Assembly: GCF_011947225.1 (NCBI RefSeq)
Contig: NZ_JAATVW010000004.1
Span: 1 to 64,000 of the forward strand
Direction of reading: 5' to 3'
DNA: 64,000 nt
DNA from: Planosporangium flavigriseum
Lineage (GTDB): Bacteria > Actinomycetota > Actinomycetes > Mycobacteriales > Micromonosporaceae
This document shows positions 1 through 10,297 of the stretch, piece after piece. A model generated the notes under the pieces. The model did not search any database and had not been told where the DNA came from. It was given only the letters and a program-made list of their open reading frames with translations. How positions within the stretch are numbered: the stretch's first letter is position 1; each line of letters starts with the position of its first letter. Position numbers and translations under genes: made by a program.

Positions 1-741
<741 letters not shown>

Positions 742-1109
742 TCCTGCTCCCTCATGTGCCGTGCCGCCGTCGCACCTGGCTGTCGACCAGACGAGATCCG
801 ACGTGACCGTGCACTTACTCTATCGCCGCGGGGCGACGGTTCCAGCCGGTGCGCCCGGACGGGAACCCGTCGGACACGTCGGCACTCAGACTCGTACCCC
901 CGAAAATGGCTGGTTACGCGACGTTAAAGCACAACAGAAACACCTAAACGGGTGTTCCCGCAGGCCAAAGCGCTACGCGCAGAGCGAAATCGGGCCCACC
1001 CGGCGAAGGCCGGGGGGCCCGAAGTACATCAGGTCAGGGAGGCTGGCCGGCCCGCTCGCCGGGCATCACCCGCCCTCTCAGGGGGTGATGCGGGCACGCG
1101 GCGGTCCGA
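742..1109. other. Intergenic region upstream of clpC and downstream of lsr2
   Basis: This 368-base stretch has no supported gene. It must hold the clpC promoter (reading to the left) and the end of the lsr2 transcript. A six-base inverted repeat, AACACC/GGTGTT at 939-944 and 951-956, lies about 200 bases before clpC and could be an operator. No ClgR-like or HAIR-like heat-shock site was recognised by eye. Confidence 0.5.
1063..1091 (-). terminator. Probable lsr2 terminator hairpin
   Basis: GCATCACC at 1063-1070 pairs with GGTGATGC at 1084-1091, and an inner CCCT/AGGG extends the stem. The hairpin begins about 19 bases after the lsr2 stop codon. There is no U-tract, which is usual for high-GC actinobacterial terminators. 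Confidence 0.55.
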
Positions 1110-1457
1110 TCAGTGGCCAGCCTCGGCGTTGTACCGATCGACGATCTCCTGCTTGATCCGGCCGCGATCGGAGACCTTGATCCCCTTGCTCTGCGCCCAC
1201 TCCCGGATCGCCCTGTTCTGGTCCCGGTCACCGCCACCACGGATGCGACTCGCGGAGCGGCCGCCGGCCAGCACGCCACCCCTGCCGACCTTGGTGCCGG
1301 CGGAGACATAAGGCGCGAGGGCTTCACGCATCTTGTTGGCGTTTTTCTTTGACAGGTCGATCTCGTACTGAATGCCGTCGATCGCAAACTTGACGGTCTC
1401 TTCGGCCTCGCCGCCGTCCAGGTCGTCGACCAGCACGTGGATTGTTCGCTTGGCCAC
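1110..1457 (-). CDS. lsr2: Lsr2 nucleoid-associated protein
   Basis: This is a 115-residue H-NS-like xenogeneic silencer that bridges AT-rich DNA. The N-terminal dimerisation domain (AKRTIHVLVDDLDG...) and the C-terminal DNA-binding domain with the RGR minor-groove motif (residues 98-100) are both present. A longer reading frame runs upstream to 1589, but the GTG at 1457 has GGAGGG seven bases before it and gives the standard family length, so it is preferred. The gene sits between lysS and clpC. Its presence is relevant to silencing of the foreign island at 28-35 kb (inference). Confidence 0.96.
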   Translation of the reverse strand: MAKRTIHVLVDDLDGGEAEETVKFAIDGIQYEIDLSKKNANKMREALAPYVSAGTKVGRGGVLAGGRSASRIRGGGDRDQNRAIREWAQSKGIKVSDRGRIKQEIVDRYNAEAGH

Positions 1458-1542
1458 GAGTATTCCCTCCGAAAGTACGCGCCCGCCTTTAGGCAAAAAC
1501 AATAACTCAAGAAGTGGGCACAGCGTCAACGGGTGTGGAAAA

Positions 1543-3084
1543 TTACTCTGGCCGTGCGATCGGAAACAGGATTGTCTCGCGAATCCCAAGGCCGGTGAGG
1601 GCCATCAGCAACCGGTCGATTCCCATCCCCATACCGCCAGCCGGCGGCATTCCGTACTCCATCGCACGCAGAAAGTCCTCGTCGAGTTGCATAGCGTCCG
1701 GGTCGCCCTTTGCCGCCAGCAGCGACTGGGCCACCAGGCGATCACGCTGGACCACCGGGTCGACCAACTCAGAGTAGGCCGTGGCAAGCTCGAATCCGAG
1801 CACGTACAGGTCCCACTTCTCGGTCAGCCCCGGCACCTCACGGTGGGCGCGGGTCAGCGGGCTGGTCTCCTCTGGGTAGTCACGCACGAAGGTGGGCGCG
1901 ATGAGGCCGGGCACGACCAGCGCCTCGAAGAGCTCCTCAGCGAGCTTTCCGGGGCCCCACTTGGGGTCGATGGGCACGTCGTGCTTGGCCGCGAATTCCA
2001 TCAGCCGTGGCATCGGGGTTTCCACGGTGACCTCTTCGCCGAGAGCCTCGGAAAGCGAGCCGTAAAGCGTCACTTCGCGCCACTCGCCGCCGAGATCGAA
2101 CTCCGTACCGTCGTGGTGACGCACCACGTGCGAGCCGCTCAACCGGAATGCGGCCTCCTGAACCAGCTCACGGGTCATGGTCGCCATGGTGTTGTAGTCG
2201 GCATAGGCCTGGTAGGCCTCCAGCATCGCGAACTCGGGCGAATGCGAGGAGTCGACGCCTTCGTTGCGGAAGTTTCGGTTGATCTCGAAGACCCGCTCGA
2301 TGCCCCCGACCACACACCGCTTCAGGAAAAGTTCCGGGGCGATCCGGAGATACAAATCCGTGTCCAGCGCGTTGCTGCGCGTAACAAAAGGCCGTGCCGC
2401 GGCGCCGCCGTGCAAGAGCTGCAGCATCGGGGTTTCGACCTCGAGATAATCACGGTTGTGCAATGACTCGCGCAAGCTCCGGACAACCGTCGCCCTTGTC
2501 CGCACGGTTTCCCGCGCCTGGGGCCGCACGATCAGATCAACGTAGCGCTGCCGCACCCGGGATTCTTCGCTCATCGGCTTGTGCGCGACCGGCAGCGGGC
2601 GCAGCGACTTCGCTGTCATTTCCCAACGGTCGGCGAGCACGGACAGCTCACCACGTCGGCTGGTGATCACCTCGCCCTCGATTCCGACGTGATCGCCGAG
2701 GTCGACCAGGCGCTTCCAGTCGTCGAGGGCTTCCTGACCCACCCGGTCGAGGGAGAGCATCGCCTGCAATTCCGTCCCGTCACCCGCGCGCAGCGTCGCG
2801 AACGCGAGCTTTCCGGTATTGCGAATGAAGATGACGCGACCGGTGACACCCACCTTCTCGCCGGTGGCCGTGTCGGTCGGCAGGTCGCCGAAGCGCTCAC
2901 GGATCTCCGCGAGGGTCGCCGTCCGGGGGAAACCGACCGGGTAAGGCTCACGGCCGGTCTCCAGAAGGCGGGCACGCTTTTCCCGCCGAACCCGCATCTG
3001 CTCCGGCAGGTCGTCGTCGGCGTCGATATGTACGGGCTGGTCGGTCACCGGTTTTCCCTCAATGCTCGGGTCGTTCGTCGTCAC
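1543..3084 (-). CDS. lysS: Lysyl-tRNA synthetase, class II
   Basis: This 513-residue enzyme charges tRNA-Lys. An N-terminal OB-fold anticodon-binding domain ([18 protein letters not shown]) is followed by the class II catalytic core: motif 2 [11 protein letters not shown] and motif 3 [11 protein letters not shown] near residue 484, ending in the usual ETILFP...RPE. The GTG at 3084 keeps the conserved [13 protein letters not shown] start of the family; the SD there is weak. The stop lies 85 bases upstream of lsr2 on the same strand, so the two may be co-transcribed. Confidence 0.97.
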   Translation of the reverse strand: MTTNDPSIEGKPVTDQPVHIDADDDLPEQMRVRREKRARLLETGREPYPVGFPRTATLAEIRERFGDLPTDTATGEKVGVTGRVIFIRNTGKLAFATLRAGDGTELQAMLSLDRVGQEALDDWKRLVDLGDHVGIEGEVITSRRGELSVLADRWEMTAKSLRPLPVAHKPMSEESRVRQRYVDLIVRPQARETVRTRATVVRSLRESLHNRDYLEVETPMLQLLHGGAAARPFVTRSNALDTDLYLRIAPELFLKRCVVGGIERVFEINRNFRNEGVDSSHSPEFAMLEAYQAYADYNTMATMTRELVQEAAFRLSGSHVVRHHDGTEFDLGGEWREVTLYGSLSEALGEEVTVETPMPRLMEFAAKHDVPIDPKWGPGKLAEELFEALVVPGLIAPTFVRDYPEETSPLTRAHREVPGLTEKWDLYVLGFELATAYSELVDPVVQRDRLVAQSLLAAKGDPDAMQLDEDFLRAMEYGMPPAGGMGMGIDRLLMALTGLGIRETILFPIARPE

Positions 3085-3121
3085 CGAGCCTACTCAACGC
3101 CGCTACCGGTAGTTTTAATCC

Positions 3122-3856
3122 GTGGACCCCTCGATCTTGCCGACGCGGGCCAGGTCCTTCGGTCAGGCCGCCGACCTCTACGACCGCATCCGGCCCCGCT
3201 ACCCGACTGACGCGATCCGGTGGATCCTCGGCGATCACCCGCTCACCGTCGTTGACCTGGGCGCGGGTACCGGAATCCTCTCCCGGCAACTGGCCGGGCT
3301 GGGCTACGAGGTGATTCCCGTGGAGCCGGATTCGAGCATGCGGCAGCGGTTGAACGCGGCGGGCGGCGCGCCTGAGGCGGTGGACGGGTCGGCCGAGTCG
3401 ATCCCGCTACCCGACGCCGCCGTGGACGCGGTGGTCGCGGGGCAGGCCTACCACTGGTTCGACCAGGACTTGGCGCACCCGGAGATCGCCCGGGTGCTGA
3501 AGCCGGGCGGCGTGTTCGGGCCGGTGTGGAACGAGCGGGACGAGCGCGTGGCGTGGGTCGCCGCGCTGTCCGAGATCATCGAGGACCCCGGAGCGGACGA
3601 GCGGGTCAAGCCACTCGGGCCGCTGTTCGGCGAACTCGAGCGGGCGGATTTCCGGCACTCGGTGACGCATACCCCGCAGACCCTGCTCGAGCTGGTCCGG
3701 TCCAGGTCGTTCTACCTCACCTCGAAGCCGGCGAAGCGGGCCGCCGTGGACGCCGCCATCCACGACCTGTGCGCCACCCACCCTGAGCTCGCCGGGCGCG
3801 ACGAGTTCGAACTGCCGTACGTCACCCGCGCATACCGGGCTCGCCGCTCAGGCTGA
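3122..3856 (+). CDS. Class I SAM-dependent methyltransferase
   Basis: This 244-residue cytoplasmic methyltransferase has SAM motif I VVDLGAGTGILSR (about residues 43-55), the acidic loop ...PVEPDSSM and post-motif ARVLKPGG. This is the Methyltransf_11 type; the substrate cannot be told. The GTG at 3122 follows an AT-rich TAGTTTTAAT box with no Shine-Dalgarno, suggesting a leaderless transcript. The gene is divergent from lysS, and its 3' end overlaps the convergent coaX by nine bases. Confidence 0.85.
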   Translation: MDPSILPTRARSFGQAADLYDRIRPRYPTDAIRWILGDHPLTVVDLGAGTGILSRQLAGLGYEVIPVEPDSSMRQRLNAAGGAPEAVDGSAESIPLPDAAVDAVVAGQAYHWFDQDLAHPEIARVLKPGGVFGPVWNERDERVAWVAALSEIIEDPGADERVKPLGPLFGELERADFRHSVTHTPQTLLELVRSRSFYLTSKPAKRAAVDAAIHDLCATHPELAGRDEFELPYVTRAYRARRSG

Positions 3857-4612
3857 CACGTTCCGTTCGAAGATCATCCGCAGACCGATGAGGGTGAGCA
3901 TCGGCTCGTGCTGGGTGATCGTGGCGCACTCGCCGATCACGATCGGCGCGAGGCCACCGGTCGCGACCACGGCCTCCACCGGGCCGATCTCCGACATGAT
4001 CCCGCGCACGATGCCGTCGACCTGCCCCGCGAAGCCGTACACCACGCCGGACTGCAGCGCCTCGACCGTGTTCTTGCCGATGACCCGAACCGGCTTGACC
4101 AGTTCGACCTTGCGCAGTTGGGCGGCGCGGGCGGCCAGCGCGTCGATGGAGATCTCCACGCCGGGGGCGAGCACCCCGCCGAGGAACTCGCCCTTCCCGC
4201 TGACCACGTCGAAGTTCGTGGAGGTACCGAAGTCGACGACGATCGCCGGCCCCCCGTAGAGGGTGTAGGCCGCGAGCGTGTTGGCCACCCGGTCGGCGCC
4301 GACCTCCTTGGGGTTGTCGGTCGCCAACTGGACGCCCGTGCGGATGCCCGGCTCAAGGATCACCGTCGGCACGTCCGCGTAGTAACGGGACAGCATCGTG
4401 CGCAGCGATCGCAGTGACGCCGGCACCGTGGAGCAGGCGGAGATCCCGGTGACCTGTACCGCGTCCCCCGCGAGCAGGCCGCGGAACAGCAGGCCCATTT
4501 CGTCGGCGGTGTCCCGCGCGTCGGTCTTGGTGCGCCAGGAGTGCACCAGCTTCTCGCCCTCGAACGTGGCGAGAACGGTGTTGGTGTTACCGATGTCGAT
4601 ACACAGCAGCAC
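3848..4612 (-). CDS. coaX: Type III pantothenate kinase
   Basis: CoaX (254 residues here) phosphorylates pantothenate, the first step of CoA synthesis, and is feedback-resistant in this family. The ASKHA phosphate motif DIGNTNT at the N terminus and the VVDFGTSTNFDVV motif mid-protein are clear. A TTG at 4621 would overlap the nadC stop, but GGAG abuts it directly. The GTG at 4612 is nine bases after that GGAG and gives the family start VLLCIDIGNTNT, so it is preferred. The gene is last in the panC-panD-nadB-nadC-coaX cluster. Confidence 0.95.
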   Translation of the reverse strand: MLLCIDIGNTNTVLATFEGEKLVHSWRTKTDARDTADEMGLLFRGLLAGDAVQVTGISACSTVPASLRSLRTMLSRYYADVPTVILEPGIRTGVQLATDNPKEVGADRVANTLAAYTLYGGPAIVVDFGTSTNFDVVSGKGEFLGGVLAPGVEISIDALAARAAQLRKVELVKPVRVIGKNTVEALQSGVVYGFAGQVDGIVRGIMSEIGPVEAVVATGGLAPIVIGECATITQHEPMLTLIGLRMIFERNVSA

Positions 4613-4617
4613 GGACG

Positions 4618-5478
4618 TCAACTCCGGGGGCGCAGGTCCAGGGCGATGTCGAGGATGGGCGAGGAGTGCGTCAACGCCCCAACGGAAAGGTAGTCCACGC
4701 CGGTTTCGGCGAACTCACGAGCCCGGTCCAAGGTCAGGCCGCCGGTTGCCTCCAGCTCGGCACGGTCGCCGACCGCCGCCACGACTGACCGCAGCAGGTC
4801 GGGTGCCATGTTGTCGCAGAGCAGGAAGTCGGCGCCGGCCTCGACCGCCTCCTCCGCCTCGGCCACCGTCGTCACCTCGACCTGTACCGGCACGTCGGGA
4901 AAGGCCTCGCGAACCAGGCGGAAGGCCGGCGCGATGCCACCGGCCGCCAGCTTGTGATTGTCCTTGATCATGGCAACGTCGTAGAGGCCCATGCGCTTGT
5001 TGGTGCCGCCGCCGACGCGTACCGCGTACTTCTCCAGGATCCGCAGGCCGGGCGTGGTCTTGCGGGTGTCGAGGACCAGCGCCTTCGTGCCGGCCAGCTC
5101 GTCGGCCCAGGCCCGGGTGTGCGTCGCCACCCCGGACATGCGGCACAGCAGGTTGAGGGCGGTGCGCTCGGCCGTCAGGATCGCCCGGGTCGGCCCGGCC
5201 ACGGTGGCCAGGACATCCCCACGGGCCACCCGCGCGCCGTCGGCCTCTTTGATCAGCACCTTCACGGTACCGGCGGAGGCCTCGTCAAAGACGACGGCCG
5301 CCACGGCCAGGCCGGCCACCACGCCGTCGGCGCGGGCAATCAGTTCAGCCGTGTCGGCCTGGTCGGCCGGGATCGTGGCGACACTGGTGACGTCCAGGCC
5401 GTCGGGCCCGAGATCCTCGGTCAGCGCGCGGCGCACGATCTCCCGTACCGCGTCCGGATTGAGCAGGTCGTCGCTCAT
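4618..5478 (-). CDS. nadC: Nicotinate-nucleotide pyrophosphorylase (carboxylating)
   Basis: The 286-residue quinolinate phosphoribosyltransferase makes nicotinate mononucleotide from quinolinate and PRPP. The family signatures DTRKTTPGLR, KYAVRVGGGTNKRMGLYD and ATGGL are present. The ATG at 5478 overlaps the nadB stop (ATGA), indicating translational coupling; a longer frame upstream to 5547 is antisense to family expectations and is rejected. It follows nadB. No nadA is seen in the window. Confidence 0.97.
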   Translation of the reverse strand: MSDDLLNPDAVREIVRRALTEDLGPDGLDVTSVATIPADQADTAELIARADGVVAGLAVAAVVFDEASAGTVKVLIKEADGARVARGDVLATVAGPTRAILTAERTALNLLCRMSGVATHTRAWADELAGTKALVLDTRKTTPGLRILEKYAVRVGGGTNKRMGLYDVAMIKDNHKLAAGGIAPAFRLVREAFPDVPVQVEVTTVAEAEEAVEAGADFLLCDNMAPDLLRSVVAAVGDRAELEATGGLTLDRAREFAETGVDYLSVGALTHSSPILDIALDLRPRS

Positions 5479-7127
5479 GGCATCGGCTCCCAGTCCTCGA
5501 TCAACGCACCGGCGGGCGTCACCCGCGCCAGCAGGTGCCCTCGCCACTCCTCACCGGCTGCGGGGTAATCCTCCCGCCAGTGGCAGCCACGCGTCTCCCG
5601 GCGGCCGGACGCGGCGGCGACGAGCGCGGCGGCGACGGTGACCAGGTTGGCCGCCTCCCAGCTCGCCACGTTGGGCCGGGCCCGCTGCTCCCCCAGCTGG
5701 GTGAGGGTGGCGGCGACGTCTGCGAGCGAGTCCTGGCTTCGCAGTACCCCCGCTCCCCGGCTCATGGCCTGCTGGAGCGGGCGGCGGACGGCCGAGTCGA
5801 CCGCCCACTGTCGGACGTCTTCGAACACCGGGTCGCGCTGCGCCGGCAGGTCGCCGGCGATGTCCGTGGCGATCCGGCGGGCGAACACGAGGCCCTCCAG
5901 CAGCGAGTTGGAGGCGAGCCGGTTCGCACCGTGCACGCCGGTGCAGGCGACCTCGCCGCAGGCGTACAGGCCCGGGATGGACGTGCGACCGTGGAGGTCG
6001 GTCCGCGCGCCGCCGCTGGCGTAGTGCGCCGCTGGGGCGACGGGGATCAGTCCCGTCGTGGGCTCGATCCCGGCGGCGCGACAGCTCGTCATGATCGTCG
6101 GGAAGCGGGATTCGAGGAACTCCGCGCCGAGGTGGCGCGCGTCCAGCCACACGTTCGTACTGTCCTCGGCGAGCATCACCCGGTGGATGGCCTTGGCGAC
6201 GACGTCGCGCGGGGCCAGTTCGGCCAGGTCGTGCTGGCCGATCATGAACCGCTTGCCGTCGCCGTCGCGCAGGTACGCCCCCTCTCCCCGCAGCGCCTCG
6301 CTGACCAGGGGTTGCTGAGAGGCGTCAGTCTCTGTGACCAACGCCGTCGGGTGGAACTGAACGAACTCGAGGTCGGTAACCGTCGCCCCGGCCCGCAGCG
6401 CGAGCGCCACGCCGTCGCCGGTCGACACGACCGGGTTGGTCGTCACCGCGTACACCTGGCCCATGCCGCCCGTGGCCAGCACGACAGCGCGGGCGAGGAT
6501 CGCACCGACCCCCTCCTCGGTGCCCTCCCCGAGCACGTGCAGCGTCACGCCGCAGGCCCGACCCGCGCCGTCCCGCAGCAGATCGAGGACCAGGGCATGT
6601 TCGACCAGGCGGATCCACGGGTCCCGGCGTACGGCCGCGTGCAGCGCCCGCTGCACCTCGGCCCCCGTGGCGTCACCACCCGCGTGCACGATCCGGTTGG
6701 CGTGATGGCCGCCCTCGCGGGTCAGCATCAGGGAACCATCCGGGTTGCGGTCGAACTCCGCCCCCCAGCGCATCAGCTCCCGTACCCTCGTCGGCCCTTC
6801 GTTGACGAGCACGTCGACGGCGGTCGGGTCACCGAGCCCGACCCCGGCGACGAGGGTGTCCCGCGCGTGGGCCGCCGGCGTGTCGTACGGGTCGAGCACG
6901 GCGGCGATGCCGCCCTGCGCCCACCGGGTCGACCCGTCATCGATGTTGACCTTGGTGACGACGGTGACGTGCAGTCCTGCCTCGCGCAGGTGCAGGGCTG
7001 CGGTCAGCCCCGCGACGCCGGAGCCGACCACGACGACGTCGGTGGTCTCCGCCCACCCAGGCTGCGGAGCCTGCAGCCTGGGCGCCAGCGGAGGAAGAGC
7101 GGGAAGATCCATGTCGACAGTGAACAT
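5475..7127 (-). CDS. nadB: L-aspartate oxidase
   Basis: NadB (about 550 residues) is an FAD enzyme oxidising L-aspartate to iminoaspartate for de novo NAD synthesis. The Rossmann FAD motif VVVVGSGVAGLTAALHL lies near residue 35. The RWAQGGIAAV, EGGHHANRIVHAGGD and YASGGARTDLHGRTSIPGLYACGE motifs follow. GTG 7130, ATG 7127 and ATG 7112 are possible starts; the ATG at 7127 is six bases after GGA and is chosen with modest confidence. The gene is coupled to nadC by an ATGA overlap. Confidence 0.96.
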   Translation of the reverse strand: MFTVDMDLPALPPLAPRLQAPQPGWAETTDVVVVGSGVAGLTAALHLREAGLHVTVVTKVNIDDGSTRWAQGGIAAVLDPYDTPAAHARDTLVAGVGLGDPTAVDVLVNEGPTRVRELMRWGAEFDRNPDGSLMLTREGGHHANRIVHAGGDATGAEVQRALHAAVRRDPWIRLVEHALVLDLLRDGAGRACGVTLHVLGEGTEEGVGAILARAVVLATGGMGQVYAVTTNPVVSTGDGVALALRAGATVTDLEFVQFHPTALVTETDASQQPLVSEALRGEGAYLRDGDGKRFMIGQHDLAELAPRDVVAKAIHRVMLAEDSTNVWLDARHLGAEFLESRFPTIMTSCRAAGIEPTTGLIPVAPAAHYASGGARTDLHGRTSIPGLYACGEVACTGVHGANRLASNSLLEGLVFARRIATDIAGDLPAQRDPVFEDVRQWAVDSAVRRPLQQAMSRGAGVLRSQDSLADVAATLTQLGEQRARPNVASWEAANLVTVAAALVAAASGRRETRGCHWREDYPAAGEEWRGHLLARVTPAGALIEDWEPMP

Positions 7128-7138
7128 CACGTGTCCGA

Positions 7139-8002
7139 TCAGCGCGGAAGCGGACCCGCGCCGATGCCTTTCACCGAGCCACGCAGTTTCTCCGCGCCGG
7201 CCACCATCGCGTAGCAGGCGAACGTCTGGTCGCTGCCGAGCCAGTCGTTGGCGCTGGTCGGGCCGACGTAGGCCGCGCGCAGGTCGGTGCGGGTCGCGCC
7301 GACGTAGCTCGTGGCGAGACCCGCGCAGCCGGAGGTCGCCGTGGAGCCCAGTTTCGCCGCGTCGTACGGAGCGTTCGGAGGCGTGATCGTGTACGTGCCG
7401 GTGAACTCCCCGTCGTGCGGCCGGTCACACGGCGTGTACGCCATCCCGTTGTCGCCGTCGCGGGCCACGCACTCGATTCCCAGTCCGCCCGCCTTCAACG
7501 CCTCGCGCAGGCTGCCCGTACGAGTGACGAACCGCTTGCTCGCCGGGCCCACCGCCTCGACGGCGGCACAGCCGAAGAAGCCCGATCCCGCCGGCTTGAT
7601 CCAGGCCGCGACGACCTGGACCCGGCTGGCATGCCAGTCGCCACCGAAGAACATCGGAGCGGCCGCCAGGCAGCCGCGGCGCGCCTGTGCGTACATCAGG
7701 GCCTGCTGCACCTTGGCGTCGTCGCCCTTGCTGCGGGCAGCCTTCGCGGCCAACTCCCGGTCGACCTGCCCGACCAGGAAGACCTCGGCGGTGTGCGGCG
7801 CGGTGCAGGCCACCGGCGCTCCCGGCCAGGGGAACCCACCGGCGGCATGGCCTTCGTCGACGTTCCAGCACGACCCGACGGCCGGGGTGCCCTTGGGCCG
7901 CTCCGCACTGACCTTCTCCGGGAGAGTCAGCCAGTAGACCCCACCCACGACTCCGACGACCGCGACGGTGACAGCGGCCAACAAGATCAAGCGCTTACGC
8001 AC
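7139..8002 (-). CDS. Septum formation family protein, membrane-anchored
   Basis: This 287-residue protein has one N-terminal membrane segment (LILLAAVTVAVVGVVGGVYW), so the bulk should be outside the cell. The extracellular part has two halves, each with the Cys and CxxPH-E pattern (VACTAPHTAEVF; YTPCDRPHDGEFTG) of the septum-formation domain family (Pfam Septum_form). It is a paralogue of the next gene upstream (8075-8977). The start is GTG at 8002. The role is inferred only from the family name; how it relates to the flanking NAD/pantothenate genes is unknown. Confidence 0.8.
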   Translation of the reverse strand: MRKRLILLAAVTVAVVGVVGGVYWLTLPEKVSAERPKGTPAVGSCWNVDEGHAAGGFPWPGAPVACTAPHTAEVFLVGQVDRELAAKAARSKGDDAKVQQALMYAQARRGCLAAAPMFFGGDWHASRVQVVAAWIKPAGSGFFGCAAVEAVGPASKRFVTRTGSLREALKAGGLGIECVARDGDNGMAYTPCDRPHDGEFTGTYTITPPNAPYDAAKLGSTATSGCAGLATSYVGATRTDLRAAYVGPTSANDWLGSDQTFACYAMVAGAEKLRGSVKGIGAGPLPR

Positions 8003-8074
8003 CCCCGGCAGGGTACGCGACGGCCGCGATCCGTGGGGGGCGCGCGGCGCTGACGCTTACCCGGCGCCGACCGG

Positions 8075-8977
8075 TCACACGGCGTTGATCGGTAGGGCTC
8101 CGACGCCCGCACCCTTCAGCGACGTGGTGAAGTTCTTGTTCTGCATCCAGATGTAGCAGCGGGCGCCCCGGTTGCCGAGGTCCCAGTCCGCCTTGCCGAA
8201 GCCGTACGTGATCTGCCCGACCCGGTAGCGCACCTTGTCGTCGTTGGGCACGCCGGTGTACGCCGCGATCACGCTCCGACAGCCGTCCAACTGGAGTTTT
8301 TCCCGCTGGGCAGCGTCCGGGTAGGTGCCCGGCGGCGCCTGCCAGACCCCGGCGAACTCGCTGTTGTGCGCGGTCGCGCAGTCCACCGCGGCCATCGAGT
8401 CGATGTCCTGGACTTTCGTGGTGACCTTGAAGCAGCCCAGGGCGAGCGGCCGGGCGCCGGTCAGGGCGCCCTTCAGGCTGCCCGTACGGGCGGCCACGGT
8501 GTACGAGTCGAGGTCGGCGAACTCGATCAGGTCGCACCGGTACCACCGGCCACCCGCGCCCCACTGCGTGGGCGTGGGGAGGACCAGGTCGAGGCCGATG
8601 CGCCCGGTACGCCAGTCGCCGCCCACCCAGTTGTTCGCGGCCGTCGTGCAGTCGGCGTACGCCTTCTGCTGCGCCTGGCCACCGGCTGGCGGTGGCACCT
8701 CGGTCGCGGCGTCACCACCGGCGAAAGTACCGACGTGGACGGTCTCGAGGGTGTGCCGAGCGCCGCAGTCGACGGGCGGCGGGAGCTTCGGCGTCCCCGG
8801 CGACAGGTCGGCCACGTCGTAACAGGCAAACGTGGGGGGTACGGGCAGCGTCGGCTCCGGCAGCGCCGGCCAGTTGTTGGTCAGGTTGCCGTCGACGCCG
8901 GGCGGTGGACCACCGCAGCCGGCGAGCAGCAGCGCCGCGGTCGCTCCCAGGACCGCGCCGACGAACTTCCCTCGCAC
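8075..8977 (-). CDS. Septum formation family lipoprotein
   Basis: This 300-residue secreted lipoprotein has a lipobox in LLLAGCGG (Cys near residue 21). The double Cys-containing domain is the same as in the neighbouring gene: VDCGARHTLETVHVG and VDCATAHNSEFAGVW occupy the two CxxxH-E positions. GTG at 8977 has GGGGAG eight bases upstream. It lies between panD and the membrane-anchored paralogue. It likely arose by duplication, giving one lipid-anchored and one TM-anchored copy. Confidence 0.8.
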   Translation of the reverse strand: MRGKFVGAVLGATAALLLAGCGGPPPGVDGNLTNNWPALPEPTLPVPPTFACYDVADLSPGTPKLPPPVDCGARHTLETVHVGTFAGGDAATEVPPPAGGQAQQKAYADCTTAANNWVGGDWRTGRIGLDLVLPTPTQWGAGGRWYRCDLIEFADLDSYTVAARTGSLKGALTGARPLALGCFKVTTKVQDIDSMAAVDCATAHNSEFAGVWQAPPGTYPDAAQREKLQLDGCRSVIAAYTGVPNDDKVRYRVGQITYGFGKADWDLGNRGARCYIWMQNKNFTTSLKGAGVGALPINAV

Positions 8978-9025
8978 CCGTGAAACTCCCCTCGGGGCCT
9001 ACGCCCCGGCCGGAGCATACGTGAC

Positions 9026-9454
9026 TCAGCCGGTGGCGGTGAGATCACCACGGCGCAGGCCGTCGACCATTCCGGCAGGCGCGTCAGCCGGGTCCGAGCC
9101 GAGGGCGATGACCCGGTTGCCGGCGTCGACGTGCACCACCCGGGGCTGGTAGCTGCGCGCCGTGGCGTCGTCCATCTGCGCGTACGAGATGAGGATGACA
9201 AGGTCACCCGGGTGTACCAGGTGGGCCGCGGCACCGTTGATGCCGATCACGCCGCTGCCCCGCTGTCCCGAGATCACGTACGTCTCCAACCGGGCGCCGT
9301 TGGTCACGTCCACGATCGCCACCTGCTCGCCCGCGAGCAGGTCGGCCGCGTCCATCAGGTCCTCGTCCACCGTCACCGAGCCGACGTAGTGCAGGTCGGC
9401 CTGGGTCACCGTGGCGCGGTGGACCTTCGACTTGAGCATGGTCCGACTGAACAT
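9026..9454 (-). CDS. panD: Aspartate 1-decarboxylase proenzyme
   Basis: PanD (142 residues) makes beta-alanine for pantothenate. The proenzyme cleaves itself to form a pyruvoyl group; the cleavage pair is Gly25-Ser26 in [10 protein letters not shown]. The N terminus [21 protein letters not shown] is typical. The ATG at 9454 directly abuts the panC stop TAG (9455-9457), so translation is coupled to panC. The short polar C-terminal tail after YQPRVVHVD is common in actinobacteria. Confidence 0.97.
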   Translation of the reverse strand: MFSRTMLKSKVHRATVTQADLHYVGSVTVDEDLMDAADLLAGEQVAIVDVTNGARLETYVISGQRGSGVIGINGAAAHLVHPGDLVILISYAQMDDATARSYQPRVVHVDAGNRVIALGSDPADAPAGMVDGLRRGDLTATG

Positions 9455-10297
9455 CTAATGAATCTCCACCGGGGCGTTGTCGATGAGGCGGGTAGTGCCG
9501 ACCCGCGCCGCGATGAGCAGGCGCGCCGGGCCGTGCTCCGGGGGTGGCCCCAGTTCGGGGTCAGTGAGCACGACATAGTCAACGTCGAGGACCGCAGTCT
9601 GTTCCAACTCCTTGCGCGCGGCGGCGAGGGCGTCCTCGCCGTTCTCCGCCGCCACCGCACCCGCGCGCAGCGCGCGGGACAGCGCGAGCGCGGTCTCCCG
9701 CTCGGCTGGCGAGAGGTACCGGTTGCGGCTGGACAGGGCGAGCCCGCCCGGCTCACGTACGGTCGGCACGCCGCAGATCTCGACGCCAAGATCGAGATCT
9801 CGGACCATCGTCCGGATCAGCGTGAGCTGTTGGTAGTCCTTCTCCCCGAAGTACGCGATGTCGGCGCGGGTCAGGTGCAGCAGCTTGCAGACCACGGTCA
9901 GCACGCCGTGGAAGAAGCCGGGGCGGCTCGCGCCTTCGAGGAGTTCGCCCACCGGGCCCGGGTTGACCCGCACCGCCGGCTCACCGTTCGGGTACATCTC
10001 CGCCGGGGTCGGCGTGAACACCACGTCGACACCTTCAGCCGCCGCGATCTCCAGGTCGCGATCGAAGGTGCGCGGGTACCGGTCGAAGTCCTCGTTCGGC
10101 CCGAACTGCAGCGGGTTGACGAACAGCGTCATCACAACGTGGTCGGCCTGTTCGCGGGCGGTACGCAGCAGGCGGGCGTGGCCTTCGTGAAGTGCTCCCA
10201 TGGTCATGACGACCCCGACGGTGCCCGACATCCCGGCGCGGGCCGCCGCGAGTTCGGCGCGGGTACGTGCGACGACAGGACCGGCTTCGCGGCTCAT
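9455..10297 (-). CDS. panC: Pantothenate synthetase
   Basis: PanC (280 residues) joins pantoate and beta-alanine with ATP. The nucleotide-binding HIGH-like motif appears as MGALHEGH (about residues 33-40). [18 protein letters not shown] and FGEKDYQQL follow, then the [12 protein letters not shown] (KMSKS-region) loop. The start ATG at 10297 overlaps the stop of the DUF2520 gene (ATGA). No panB lies in the window. Confidence 0.97.
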   Translation of the reverse strand: MSREAGPVVARTRAELAAARAGMSGTVGVVMTMGALHEGHARLLRTAREQADHVVMTLFVNPLQFGPNEDFDRYPRTFDRDLEIAAAEGVDVVFTPTPAEMYPNGEPAVRVNPGPVGELLEGASRPGFFHGVLTVVCKLLHLTRADIAYFGEKDYQQLTLIRTMVRDLDLGVEICGVPTVREPGGLALSSRNRYLSPAERETALALSRALRAGAVAAENGEDALAAARKELEQTAVLDVDYVVLTDPELGPPPEHGPARLLIAARVGTTRLIDNAPVEIH

